64,000 bases of DNA, from positions 62,001-126,000 of the forward strand of contig JAHDES010000001.1 in NCBI GenBank assembly GCA_020628645.1, written 5' to 3'. The DNA comes from Saprospiraceae bacterium (GTDB lineage Bacteria; Bacteroidota; Bacteroidia; Chitinophagales; Saprospiraceae). Made by a program: the position numbers and the translations under genes. How positions within the stretch are numbered: position 1 is the stretch's first letter; every line of letters begins with the position of its first letter. Below are positions 52,084 to 60,694 of the stretch, one piece after another. Under the pieces are notes generated by a model. That model did no database searches. It had not been told where the DNA came from and saw only the letters and a list, made by a program, of their open reading frames with translations.

Positions 52084-52117
52084 AAACAGGTTTCAGCTAG
52101 CTGGAACCTGTTTTTAT
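52084..52117 (+). terminator. Strong Rho-independent terminator before smpB
   Basis: A near-perfect stem: AAACAGGTTTCAGC (52084-52097) faces GCTGGAACCTGTTT (52100-52113), with one G-T pair, and is followed by a T-run. It is more than 400 nt after the kinase stop codon. Confidence 0.85.
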
Positions 52118-52126
52118 TTTTAGACG

Positions 52127-52153
52127 TTGATGGTGCAAAAATCATTATCTTTG
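52127..52153 (+). promoter_or_regulatory. Candidate promoter of smpB with almost no 5' leader
   Basis: TATCTTTG (52146-52153) matches TAnnTTTG, with TTG at 52127-52129 upstream (16-nt spacer, slightly short). The ATG at 52158 lies only 4 nt after the box, so the transcript would start at or within a few bases of the start codon. Confidence 0.45.
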
Positions 52154-52157
52154 TACT

Positions 52158-52637
52158 ATGTCAAAATCGAAAAAAGAGAAAAAGCCTAAAAATATAGAAA
52201 TCATCAATCGCAAAGCGGAGTATGAATATAAATTCTTACAAGAACTTGAAGCGGGTATCATGCTCACAGGAACAGAAATTAAATCCGTTCGATTAGGCAA
52301 TGCCAATATAAAAGAAGCCTTTTGTTATTTTAGAAAGGGTGAACTCTTCATTCGTAATATGTTTATTGCGGAGTATAAATTTGGAAATATCTTCAATCAC
52401 GAACCTCGCCGTCTCCGCAAATTACTCCTCAAAAAAACAGAATTAAAAAAATTAGAACGCCGCGTTAAAGAAAAAGGCTTTACAGTCGTTCCTTATCGAC
52501 TTTATATTTCTGAACGTGGACTTGCAAAACTAGAAGTCGTTTTAGCTACAGGTAAAAAATCCTATGATAAAAGAAATTCCATCAAGGAACGAGAAAACAA
52601 AAGAAGTATGGATCGCCTCAAAAAAATTCGCTTGTAG
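52158..52637 (+). CDS. smpB: SsrA-binding protein SmpB
   Basis: SmpB binds tmRNA and delivers it to stalled ribosomes (trans-translation). The 159-aa protein has the family core: IINRKAEYEYKFLQELEAGI, MLTGTEIKSVRLGNANIKEA, FIRNMFIAEYKFGN, and the C-terminal basic tail with KKSYDKRNSIKERENKRSM. The upstream segment (KKEKKPKN) is a short lysine-rich start. The next gene begins directly at its stop codon (TAG then ATG), so it is co-transcribed with the recombinase gene. tmRNA itself is not visible in the window. Confidence 0.96.
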   Translation: MSKSKKEKKPKNIEIINRKAEYEYKFLQELEAGIMLTGTEIKSVRLGNANIKEAFCYFRKGELFIRNMFIAEYKFGNIFNHEPRRLRKLLLKKTELKKLERRVKEKGFTVVPYRLYISERGLAKLEVVLATGKKSYDKRNSIKERENKRSMDRLKKIRL

Positions 52638-53555
52638 ATGGATTGGTTATCAGGCATCAATGGATTTCGAAATTATCTACAATTAGAACGGTCTTTATCT
52701 AAGAATTCTATAGCCGCCTATACTGCTGATGTCAGAAAACTAGTTGATTTTCTTCAGTTGAAAAATTACGAAATTGGGCCTTTAGAATTGTCATCCAATC
52801 ATTTGGAAGAGTTTATTTTTTCCCTCAATGATTTAGGCTTAGGAAGTACGTCTCAGGCGCGTATTATTTCTGGAATCAAAACCTTTTATCGCTATTTATT
52901 GGCAGAAGATTTATTGGATGACGACCCCACTCAATTACTGGAAGGGCCCCGTTTGCAACGAAAAATTCCTGAAGTTTTAAGCTATGAAGAAGTTCAAGAT
53001 GTATTAGCGGCAATTGATTTGAGTACGGATCATGGTACCCGCAATCGTGCAATGTTGGAAACCCTTTATGCCTGTGGATTACGGGTTTCCGAACTAACAA
53101 GTTTAAAAATATCCAATCTGTATTCTGATATTGGTTTTTTAAAAGTACTTGGAAAAAATGATAAAGAACGAATCGTTCCTATCGGTGACGAAGCCCTCAA
53201 ACATATTCATTTCTATACTAGAGATATACGCCCTAAATTAAAAACCATTCACGATGAAGATATTCTTTTCCTCAATAAACGAGGACGGCAATTGAGTCGT
53301 ATTATGGTTTTTATGATCGTCAAAGAAGCAGTTCAATTGGCAGGCATCACCAAAAATGTAAGTCCACATACCTTTCGACATTCTTTTGCTACGCATCTCA
53401 TTGAAGGAGGCGCTCCCCTACGCGCCGTACAGGATATGCTCGGACATGAATCCATTACCACGACAGAAATTTATACCCATTTGGATACCGACTATCTTCG
53501 AGAAACGATCTTGAGTTTTCATCCGATGAATAAAAAATCTCCTCCGTATTCTTAA
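52638..53555 (+). CDS. xerD: XerD-type tyrosine recombinase
   Basis: The 305-aa protein has the N-terminal core-binding domain (NYLQLERSLSKNSIAAYTAD) and the catalytic domain with the R...K...HxxR...H...Y set: Arg in YACGLRVSELTSL, then HTFRHSFATHLIEGG with His and Arg, and HESITTTEIYTHL with His and the nucleophile Tyr. In the family XerC and XerD resolve chromosome dimers at dif. Two Xer genes are usual per genome; this one carries the XerD-like RAVQDMLGHESI pattern. It starts where smpB ends, with no gap. Confidence 0.88.
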   Translation: MDWLSGINGFRNYLQLERSLSKNSIAAYTADVRKLVDFLQLKNYEIGPLELSSNHLEEFIFSLNDLGLGSTSQARIISGIKTFYRYLLAEDLLDDDPTQLLEGPRLQRKIPEVLSYEEVQDVLAAIDLSTDHGTRNRAMLETLYACGLRVSELTSLKISNLYSDIGFLKVLGKNDKERIVPIGDEALKHIHFYTRDIRPKLKTIHDEDILFLNKRGRQLSRIMVFMIVKEAVQLAGITKNVSPHTFRHSFATHLIEGGAPLRAVQDMLGHESITTTEIYTHLDTDYLRETILSFHPMNKKSPPYS

Positions 53556-53564
53556 TAGTATCAT

Positions 53565-54194
53565 TTAAAATCTATAGCCAACACTAAGATGCCCCAGTAC
53601 ACTTAAATGATTGAGATACCCTACCCAGAGGTCTCTTCCTACTTCACCATTTTGTTCATCTTGTGTTCTAATCGTGCGTTCCGTGTATAAAAATGGAAAC
53701 GATCCTCCTAAGCCAAAAGATATTTCCCAGTTGAAAGAAGATTTAATTTTGCCTTTATAGCCAGAAAGGATTCCTATAGAGGTTTTATGGGTTCGGCTGG
53801 AAATCCAAGCATTATCGGTTGCTGCAAACTCTTTTTGTTCCACTGTCCAATTTTCCATATCCGTTACAGTTCTGTAATGTTGAAAATAACGAAGATAAGC
53901 ACCATAGAAAAAACCGTGATGCGCATGTTTTTTAGCAGAATATCGTTTTAGTTTAGTATGTATATAAAAGTTATTTTCTCTATTTCCAACATCCGCATTA
54001 ACGTAAAAATTGCTGGTTTTCTTCGTTCGAAACGAACCTCCTATTTCAATTCCAATACGCTCATTCACTGCATATTCTACTGCCAAACCATGTCGATCAA
54101 ATGCCCCAGTATAAATTTTAACTTCCATTTGCCCAATTATACTTGAACACATCAAGATTGAGAATAGTACGATTCCAAAAAGTGATCTACGCAT
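53565..54194 (-). CDS. Putative outer-membrane beta-barrel protein
   Basis: The 209-aa protein has a signal peptide (MRRSLFGIVLFSILMCSSII), then strand-like segments with alternating hydrophobics (MEVKIYTGAFDRHGLAVEYA, RIGIEIGGSFRT, GFFYGAYLRYFQHYRT, FNWEISFGLGGSFPF). It ends in an aromatic strand, HLSVGYRF. This fits a small DUF3575-like or porin-type barrel. The function is unknown. It converges on xerD with a 9-nt gap. Confidence 0.65.
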   Translation of the reverse strand: MRRSLFGIVLFSILMCSSIIGQMEVKIYTGAFDRHGLAVEYAVNERIGIEIGGSFRTKKTSNFYVNADVGNRENNFYIHTKLKRYSAKKHAHHGFFYGAYLRYFQHYRTVTDMENWTVEQKEFAATDNAWISSRTHKTSIGILSGYKGKIKSSFNWEISFGLGGSFPFLYTERTIRTQDEQNGEVGRDLWVGYLNHLSVLGHLSVGYRF

Positions 54195-54616
54195 AATTAA
54201 ATTTTATATATTTTGGTTCTTATACAAAAATTGTGATTTCAATGAAACCTACCCGACTTCGTCATTCAGGCGGGCTTCAAAACGCTTGTCTCTCAAAATC
54301 ATAGATTTATCGAGTCATCACATTTTTTGTTCCACACAATTTGTCTAAGAACGTGTATTTTTTGACTTGTAGAAAAATTCAAAAAACAGCTATTTTAGCC
54401 ACTGTACGAGAGTAGCATAATTTGGCTGTGTTAGCCATTGTTGTATGTCATTTTCATTTTCTACTGATTCGTATTTTGTTTCTATCTCAACAAGGATTAT
54501 TTTTTCTCTCAACAACGATTTTTTTCTTTTAATAAGCTTTACAATTGTTAGGTGTGGTGTTTGAAAAAATAAGCTCGTATATAGTTTGACTTTTTGATTT
54601 GGTGTGTCGTATACAT
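54195..54616. other. Intergenic region with a GC-rich hairpin motif
   Basis: 422 nt, A+T-rich apart from the GC-rich motif at 54252-54275. No coding capacity. It lies upstream of the barrel gene (minus strand) and downstream of the sortilin-like gene. No terminator typical of the latter was found. Confidence 0.4.
54252..54275. repeat. GC-rich dyad, copy 2 of a dispersed motif
   Basis: CCCGACT, then nine bases, then AGGCGGG, forms a hairpin with an A-G mismatch at the same position as in copy 1 (17147-17165, reverse orientation). Both are isolated GC-rich islands in A+T-rich intergenic DNA. Confidence 0.5.
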
Positions 54617-57118
54617 CTAATTTACCCTAAGGAATTTCTTTGCAAACACACCGTCTTCTGAAGAGATTCTAAGGATATAATTTCCATTCGCTAAAGAACT
54701 GACATCAATTGTTCTTTCATTGACAGCAACATTTTTGACTATTCTTCCAGAACCATCCAAAACAATAATTTCGTTTATAATGCTATTATCGGATAAAGCT
54801 ACATTAATATAGTCGGATGATGGATTTGGGTAAATAGTAATGGCTTTATTGAGTCCATCAATTGTTGAAGCTATTGGGTCAGACGGCAATTCATAGCTAA
54901 GCATTGATCTTCCAAATGTAGCAGCTAAAAGTTCTCTATTATCATCATGAAGATCAAGATCTGTAAATATTGTTACAGGTAATCCATCTCCCAATATTTC
55001 CCAAGTGTCTCCACTATCTGTTGTGAAGTATATGCTCTCATCAGAAGCAATGTAATAATGATCGATTAAAGTGGGATCTATTAATATCTCATTTATTGGA
55101 GATTCAGGAAGACTTGCGCCAATATCTAACCAAGTTGCCCCATAATCAGTTGATCTAAGTACGTGTGGTAAATAATCATTAAAACGATATCCAGAGTAGG
55201 TGACATAAATGGTGCCTTCATCATAGGGGTCAGTAGCCACACTAGAGACAGAAAGCATAGGTAAACTATCGGATACCTTCGTCCAATTTACCCCACGATC
55301 TGTTGTGATTTGCACATTTCCATCATCTGTTCCAGCAACGATTATATCTTGATTAATTTCAGATATGGCTATGGCGGATATCGTTCCAAAACTTGTCACA
55401 TTCCCATGAGGACCATTGGTTAGATCAGGACTTATGATCTCCCAAGTATCCCCAGCATCCGATGAATATAGAAGGTGTTCTGCTCCATAAAGAATTCCAT
55501 TTTCTTCATTTGGGATCGTAACGAAAGGCGTATTCCAATTAAGCCGACTTCTGAGATCAGAACCAGGTTTGATATACTCAGATTGAGAAGAAAGACCAAT
55601 TCTTCGCCTGATTCCTCCAAATTGGCTTGTAACATAATGAAGATCGGAGTTAACATCATCAAATTTTATAGTAAATCCATCGCCTCCATTGATCGATGTA
55701 TAAGCAGCAGCACCAACCCCACTGGTCATCAGAGTACCATTATCTTGCGCACCACCATAGTATGTTCCTGGAAGTATAGGATGAATGGCACATTCATAGA
55801 GTTGCGTATTGGATATGGTCTCAACATGTCGAAAACTACTTCCTGCATCTTCAGTGATATAGATACCTCCATCATTGGCTAGGACAATGAAGTCAGGATC
55901 TGTTGGATGAAATTCCATACCATGATGATCTACATGAACACTAATCGCAAATGGATTCCAAGTTGCACCGCCATCAATTGTTTGGTAATTCCAAACACCA
56001 AGTATATAGGCTTCATCGGGATTAGCTGGATGGATTCTTACATTACCAAAATACCACCCAAATGAATTATATATACTGAATAATGCATCTCCATTCAGTT
56101 TTGTCCACGTATCTCCTTGATCAGAAGAGGAATAGACTGCATCAAAATCATTTGTAACTGCGTCAGTGGTATAACTAGCATATATTTTATTGGGGTCAGA
56201 TGCTGATACTGCCAGTCCAATTCTGCCCGTCTCCACATTGGGTGCTGGTAATCCACCTTGTAATAATTCCCAACTAGCACCTCCATCTTTTGATCGGTGT
56301 ATACCAGAGGTGGTACCACCGTAAATTCTTCCACTTGCATATCTAGTTCTTTCCCAAGAGGCTGCAAATAATACATCTGGCTCCTGTGGGCTCATGCTAA
56401 TATCAATCACTGCCGTAGAATCAGAAATGAACAAGATTTGCTCCCACGATTCACCTCCATTTATTGTTTTATAAACTCCTCGTTCTTCATTTTTATCATA
56501 TAGTTTTCCGGCTACTGCAACATATACAACAGCACTATTCTCAGGATGAACTAATATTCTTGCTATATGATCTGATTTAGGAAGACCAATGTAATCCCAA
56601 GTTTCACCCGCATCGGTCGATTTATACATCCCATTACCAAAGAAAGCACCAGATGTAGCTGAACCATTAGCTTCACCCGTACCGACATATATAATGTTGG
56701 GATCATGGCTGGACACTTCTACATTTCCGATGGAAATCCCGCCAGGTTCCTCAAATATCAATTCCCATTCGTATCCTCTATCTATCGTTTTCCATACACC
56801 TCCTACTGCCGAACCTGCATAGATGATATCCTTATTAGTAGGGTGCAGTGATACATCTGTCATTCTTCCACCTATATTAATGGGTCCCTCTTGCTTCCAT
56901 TCTTTATCAAATCTGGAATCTCCACTTTTCGTCATCAAATCATGTTGCCGCCAGGCTAATTCTTTGGCTTCTCTATTTATTCCATTAGGGAAAGCTCTCT
57001 GGCTATACATCCATGAACTTGGGGCTTTCTCGTCTTTTTCAGGTGGTGTATTTACTTCCGTTGGTGTACAAGAGAATAGGATAAGTATTAAAATTGTAAT
57101 TAAGTAGTTGGTCTTCAT
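54617..57118 (-). CDS. Sortilin/BNR-type beta-propeller lipoprotein with T9SS sorting domain
   Basis: The 833-aa protein starts with a lipoprotein signal peptide (MKTNYLITILILILFSC, Cys17). About ten Asp-box repeats of the S-x-D-x-G-x-T-W type lie between ~100 and ~740 (STDAGETWDY, SKDGGASWEL, TIDGGATWNP, STDYGATWLD, TTDSGDTWEI). This is the VPS10/sortilin-like ten-blade propeller. The last ~80 residues are a type A T9SS sorting domain (IYPNPSSDYINVALSDNSI, LANGNYILRI, KKFLRVN). A lipobox and a T9SS domain together are unusual. The ligand is unknown. Confidence 0.88.
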   Translation of the reverse strand: MKTNYLITILILILFSCTPTEVNTPPEKDEKAPSSWMYSQRAFPNGINREAKELAWRQHDLMTKSGDSRFDKEWKQEGPINIGGRMTDVSLHPTNKDIIYAGSAVGGVWKTIDRGYEWELIFEEPGGISIGNVEVSSHDPNIIYVGTGEANGSATSGAFFGNGMYKSTDAGETWDYIGLPKSDHIARILVHPENSAVVYVAVAGKLYDKNEERGVYKTINGGESWEQILFISDSTAVIDISMSPQEPDVLFAASWERTRYASGRIYGGTTSGIHRSKDGGASWELLQGGLPAPNVETGRIGLAVSASDPNKIYASYTTDAVTNDFDAVYSSSDQGDTWTKLNGDALFSIYNSFGWYFGNVRIHPANPDEAYILGVWNYQTIDGGATWNPFAISVHVDHHGMEFHPTDPDFIVLANDGGIYITEDAGSSFRHVETISNTQLYECAIHPILPGTYYGGAQDNGTLMTSGVGAAAYTSINGGDGFTIKFDDVNSDLHYVTSQFGGIRRRIGLSSQSEYIKPGSDLRSRLNWNTPFVTIPNEENGILYGAEHLLYSSDAGDTWEIISPDLTNGPHGNVTSFGTISAIAISEINQDIIVAGTDDGNVQITTDRGVNWTKVSDSLPMLSVSSVATDPYDEGTIYVTYSGYRFNDYLPHVLRSTDYGATWLDIGASLPESPINEILIDPTLIDHYYIASDESIYFTTDSGDTWEILGDGLPVTIFTDLDLHDDNRELLAATFGRSMLSYELPSDPIASTIDGLNKAITIYPNPSSDYINVALSDNSIINEIIVLDGSGRIVKNVAVNERTIDVSSLANGNYILRISSEDGVFAKKFLRVN

Positions 57119-57473
57119 CTGTTTTCATTTTAAAGAGTATAAATATTTATGCTTTTATCACTATAAAAAAACTAGCTATAGCTCTAATATAGTCAAATAT
57201 ATAGTAGCTGGGGTAGTTTTAATGGAGAGAGCCCATTTTCGTCTCTATTTTCTTATTCCGATTTAAGGTTGCGTGTATAAGAAATATGAGCGAATGCGAA
57301 GTATTACCTCATATGCATTGTTGTTCCTCGTTTTTCTATATTTTAAATTTTCGTTTTTCTTCGCCAAGTTCGTTTAGTATATACTGATTTTGCACAGATT
57401 TTCACTAACAAAAATCTTTGTACTATATTTTTCTGTAATAATTACAACCACTTCTGTAATTTTGGGGCACTTT
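57119..57473. other. Divergent intergenic region, propeller gene and Ig-like gene
   Basis: 355 nt, A+T-rich, no coding capacity on either strand. A -7 candidate for the plus strand lies at 57457-57464. Near 57165-57205 there are short AT-rich near-palindromes (TATAGCTCTAATATAGTC) of unknown meaning. Confidence 0.35.
57457..57464 (+). promoter_or_regulatory. Candidate promoter -7 box of the Ig-like lipoprotein gene
   Basis: TAATTTTG matches TAnnTTTG and lies 10 nt before the ATG at 57474, which supports the internal start over the upstream ATG at 57390. A -33 TTG at the usual spacing is not clear. Confidence 0.4.
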
Positions 57474-59102
57474 ATGAGCAATATGTTACAACGTTTCTTT
57501 TCATTTCTACTACTCATCGCTTGCTATAGTATACTTTGGCAATCTTGCGCTACACCGCGTAGCCCTGAAGGAGGGCCTAAGGATACCACTGCACCCCAAA
57601 TCGACTCTACTGCTTATTCCACCCCCAATTTTCAAACCAATTTCACCAAACAGCCTATCGAATTCACCTTTAATGAATGGGTACAGTTAAAAGATGTATT
57701 CAATCAAGTGGTGATTTCGCCTCCTTTAGAAAATCCACCTGATATTTCAATCAAGAAAAAAACAGTTCAATTTCTATTCGATGAAGAAGAAGTGCTTCGG
57801 GAAAATGCCACTTATACCATCAATTTTGGTGAAAGTGTTCAAGATTTAACAGAAGGTAATCCTGTAGAAGATTTGCGTTTTGTTTTTGCTACAGGGGACA
57901 AAATTGACTCACTTATTATTCAAGGAAAGGTTACTGATTTTGAAGGGAAAGCGGTAGAAAAAGTAGTGGTCATGTTGTATGAAAATACGGCAGATACGGT
58001 CGTTCGTACAGAACGTCCTTTCTATTTTGGTAAAACAGATAAAAGTGGCAATTATAAAATTGAAAATGTAAAAGCTGGCACATTTAAAGTTTTTGCATTA
58101 GAAGATAGCAATCTGAATTATTTATTTGATATTGAAACAGAAAAAATTGGTTTCCCAGATTCATTAATTACCTTGGTCGATTCCATCGCCTCCATTTCGC
58201 TAGATCTTCAAGTTTTTCAAGAACAAGCTCCGCTTCGTTTAACGGATGACGAATTAGCACATTATGGGCTGGCAAGATTGGGTTTTAGTCGTGAACCTTA
58301 TGATGTAGAAGTGCGCTTATCAGATACTTCCATCACTCATTTTATTGAAAAAACGCGTGATTCTATTCGGGTTTGGTTTGATTCTGATGAAGAATTCAAT
58401 CTCCTTTTTCAAGCAGATACCATTTTAAATGATACCTTGAGAATACCGATCAAGAAAAAAGATGAATTCTTAAACAAGGCAACATTAGCACCTAATATTG
58501 CTGGACGACGTACCATTCGATTTAATCCTTTGGATTCTCTTCGATTGCCATTTAATTATCCTATAATTGGTTTTGATACTAGTTTAATTAAGGTTTATGA
58601 GGATACAACTAGAACAATCATTTCGCCAAATTTTGAGCTAGATCCAGTTAAAAAAAGAGAATTAGTCTTATCTTATAATTGGAAAGGAGAAATTCCTTAT
58701 CAAATGGAACTCTTACCCAATGCACTTAGCTCCTATTGGGGAGTAAAAAATGATAGTTTAGAAATAAATTTTTCACCTTTAGAAAAAGAAAGCTTGGGCA
58801 ATATTGCATTGACCTTAGATAGTTTGAATACAGAATACAGCTATATTTTTCAATTGATCGCTCCTGATAATCGTATAAAAAATGAAATCATCATTGAAAA
58901 TACGAAAACATGGCAGCAAACGTTTAAGAGTATGCCCGCAGGAACGTATACCGTTAAATTAGTCGAAGATCGAAATGGAAATAAACGCTGGGATACAGGA
59001 AATTATGATTTGAAACAACAACCCGAACGAATTTATTCACAAGCACTAGAAGAATTACGCATTAATTTTGATTTAGAAGCCAGTGTTATTCCAAAATGGT
59101 AA
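57474..59102 (+). CDS. Ig-like (Big_5) domain lipoprotein
   Basis: Start chosen at the ATG at 57474 (MSNMLQRFFSFLLLIACYSI); the ATG at 57390 adds 28 hydrophobic residues. The lipobox ends WQSC, followed by the typical ATPRSPEGGPKDTTAP stretch. A Big_5-type Ig domain follows (IEFTFNEWVQLKDVFNQV, VVISPPLENPP, ATYTINFGESVQDL), then a carboxypeptidase-regulatory-like segment (GKVTDFEGKAVEKVVVMLYE, NVKAGTFKVFALEDSN) and a long beta-rich C-terminal region. Such proteins are common outer-membrane-anchored lipoproteins in Bacteroidota, with no assigned function. It is 32 nt upstream of lptB. Confidence 0.85.
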   Translation: MSNMLQRFFSFLLLIACYSILWQSCATPRSPEGGPKDTTAPQIDSTAYSTPNFQTNFTKQPIEFTFNEWVQLKDVFNQVVISPPLENPPDISIKKKTVQFLFDEEEVLRENATYTINFGESVQDLTEGNPVEDLRFVFATGDKIDSLIIQGKVTDFEGKAVEKVVVMLYENTADTVVRTERPFYFGKTDKSGNYKIENVKAGTFKVFALEDSNLNYLFDIETEKIGFPDSLITLVDSIASISLDLQVFQEQAPLRLTDDELAHYGLARLGFSREPYDVEVRLSDTSITHFIEKTRDSIRVWFDSDEEFNLLFQADTILNDTLRIPIKKKDEFLNKATLAPNIAGRRTIRFNPLDSLRLPFNYPIIGFDTSLIKVYEDTTRTIISPNFELDPVKKRELVLSYNWKGEIPYQMELLPNALSSYWGVKNDSLEINFSPLEKESLGNIALTLDSLNTEYSYIFQLIAPDNRIKNEIIIENTKTWQQTFKSMPAGTYTVKLVEDRNGNKRWDTGNYDLKQQPERIYSQALEELRINFDLEASVIPKW

Positions 59103-59134
59103 AGCATAGGAATTCTCAATTTAGAAAATAAAAC

Positions 59135-59881
59135 ATGCAATTACGCTCTGAAAAATTAGTTAAAATATACAGTGGACGAACGGTCGTTAAGGGCGTATCG
59201 CTTCATGTGAATCGAGGAGAGATTGTGGGTTTGCTTGGTCCAAATGGTGCAGGCAAAACGACCACTTTTTATATGACAGTGGGTTTCATCAAACCCAATG
59301 AGGGTAAAGTATATTTAGATGAAGAAGAAATTACTACTTTGCCCATGTATCGACGAGCGCAAAAAGGCATTGGGTATTTACCTCAAGAAGCATCTGTTTT
59401 CAGAAAGCTAAGTGTAGAAGATAATATCAAAGCTGTTTTAGAATTGACAAAACTGAGTAAAGCCGAACAAAAAGATAAACTGGAGCAACTCATTGATGAA
59501 TTTAATTTGCATAAAGTTCGTAAAAGTAATGGTGATACCCTTTCTGGAGGCGAACGCCGTCGTACCGAAATTGCACGTGCATTGGCGACCAGCCCCAACT
59601 TTATATTATTGGATGAACCCTTTGCAGGAATTGACCCCATTGCAGTAGAAGATATTCAATATATCGTTGCCAAATTAAAAACTAAAAACATTGGCATTCT
59701 TATCACCGATCATAATGTACAAGAAACCCTTTCGATTACCGATCGTGCCTACCTCATGTTTGAAGGAAATATCTTAAAAGCAGGAACTGCCGAAGAACTC
59801 GCTGCTGACGAAATGGTGAGAAAAGTGTATCTTGGAAAGCATTTTGAATTAAAACGAAAAGTGATAAATTTAGATGAATAG
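59135..59881 (+). CDS. lptB: LPS export ABC transporter ATP-binding protein
   Basis: LptB is the ATPase that powers LPS extraction to the outer membrane. The 248-aa protein has Walker [10 protein letters not shown] (about 34-42), the Q-loop [16 protein letters not shown], the ABC signature LSGGERRR (about 136-143), Walker [12 protein letters not shown] (about 157-167) and a switch-region His (ITDHN). The [11 protein letters not shown] spacing is the LptB hallmark. It lies directly after the Ig-like lipoprotein gene on the same strand and is probably co-transcribed with it. An OstA-like protein of the same pathway is at 5.1-7.0 kb. Confidence 0.95.
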   Translation: MQLRSEKLVKIYSGRTVVKGVSLHVNRGEIVGLLGPNGAGKTTTFYMTVGFIKPNEGKVYLDEEEITTLPMYRRAQKGIGYLPQEASVFRKLSVEDNIKAVLELTKLSKAEQKDKLEQLIDEFNLHKVRKSNGDTLSGGERRRTEIARALATSPNFILLDEPFAGIDPIAVEDIQYIVAKLKTKNIGILITDHNVQETLSITDRAYLMFEGNILKAGTAEELAADEMVRKVYLGKHFELKRKVINLDE

Positions 59882-59961
59882 ATCCTTCTTTGACAAATCC
59901 CGTGGTCAGTTCAAAATAAAAGAGTAAACGACTGCAAGAAGTGAACGATTTTAGATTTGAA

Positions 59962-59985
59962 TTGACTTTTCATGGGGAAAGTCAA
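59962..59985. promoter_or_regulatory. Inverted repeat upstream of the small lipoprotein genes
   Basis: TTGACTTT (59962-59969) and AAAGTCAA (59978-59985) flank an 8-nt spacer, 18 nt before the ATG at 60004. No T-run follows, so it is not a terminator. It could be an operator or a leader hairpin. Confidence 0.3.
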
Positions 59986-60003
59986 AGAACCAATAAATAT
60001 TAC

Positions 60004-60429
60004 ATGGTTTTACTGATTCTTCTCGGAAGTAGTTCTTGCCAAAATGAAAAGCAAGATCAACAAAAACATTTGATCGAATATTACATTCAATCTTACAATA
60101 AATTTGATGTAAAAGGAATGCTTCATGACTTGAGCGAAACTGTCGTTTTTGAAAATAGTACCAATGGACAAGTAGATTTGACGACAAATGGCATAGAGGA
60201 ATTTAAAGCACAAGCAGAAACAGCCCTCCAATATTTTAGTCAGCGAAAACAAACCATTACTTCTTGGGATTTTCAAGATGATAAGGTTATTATTGGTATT
60301 GATTATGAAGGAATTTTAGCCATTGATTTACCTAATGGTTTAAAAACTGGCGACACCCTAAAACTGCAAGGGCAATCTGAATTTATTTTTAAGGATGGTA
60401 AAATAATTAGCATCAAAGACAAAAGTTAG
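60004..60429 (+). CDS. Small lipoprotein, SnoaL/NTF2-like fold likely
   Basis: Start chosen at the ATG at 60004 (MVLLILLGSSSC), which gives a lipobox ending SSSC; an in-frame GTG at 59941 adds 21 codons. The mature ~130 residues look like an NTF2-like domain: an early helix (QQKHLIEYYIQSYNKFDVKG), then a beta-sheet core (TVVFENSTNGQVDL, VIIGIDYEGILAIDL, GQSEFIFKDGKIISI). Enzymatic residues are not evident. It precedes a second small lipoprotein gene by 9 nt. Confidence 0.65.
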   Translation: MVLLILLGSSSCQNEKQDQQKHLIEYYIQSYNKFDVKGMLHDLSETVVFENSTNGQVDLTTNGIEEFKAQAETALQYFSQRKQTITSWDFQDDKVIIGIDYEGILAIDLPNGLKTGDTLKLQGQSEFIFKDGKIISIKDKS

Positions 60430-60438
60430 TTATTAAGC

Positions 60439-60690
60439 ATGCTTCGATCACTTTTAGTTCTTCTCAGTATTTTTGCATTCTTTCTAGTGGCTTGTACCCC
60501 ACCTGAGCCTCCTCGTGTAACGCCCGTTATGCAAAAAGAAATAGATAGTTTATTTAAAGATGCTATTGTAGAAGTAAAGAAAGAAACGGACTCCCTCTGT
60601 CTCATTCTTACACAAGATATTATTGAATCGGTAAAGGACTCCATTATCCAAGTCCGTTTGGAAGAACGAAAAAAACGACTAGGATTCTAA
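60439..60690 (+). CDS. Small lipoprotein
   Basis: The 83-aa protein has a lipoprotein signal peptide (MLRSLLVLLSIFAFFLVAC) followed by a Pro-rich stretch (TPPEPPRVTPVM) and a helical, charged tail (IVEVKKETDSLCLIL, ending with RLEERKKRLGF). It starts 9 nt after the previous lipoprotein stop and is probably co-transcribed with it. The function is unknown. Confidence 0.7.
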   Translation: MLRSLLVLLSIFAFFLVACTPPEPPRVTPVMQKEIDSLFKDAIVEVKKETDSLCLILTQDIIESVKDSIIQVRLEERKKRLGF

Positions 60691-60694
60691 AAAA

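Larger units (their letters stand above)
51668..52157. other. 490-nt region with an orphan terminator, upstream of smpB
   Basis: No gene is supported here. It holds a 20-nt dyad (AATAACA at 51765-51771 with TGTTATT at 51778-51784) and, at its end, a strong hairpin terminator (52084-52117). Between them lie about 300 nt with no ORF of note and no clean promoter box. The terminator could end a long 3' untranslated tail of the hybrid kinase, or an unannotated small RNA. Confidence 0.4.

Noticed and set aside
51668-52157. tmRNA (ssrA) next to smpB
   Set aside because: The stretch before smpB lacks the tRNA-like ends and the conserved 3' T-arm of tmRNA; the hairpin at its end is a plain terminator.
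52638-53555. XerD-type recombinase as an integrase of a mobile element
   Set aside because: It is fused in operon with smpB, has the housekeeping Xer layout and lacks flanking attachment repeats or phage genes.
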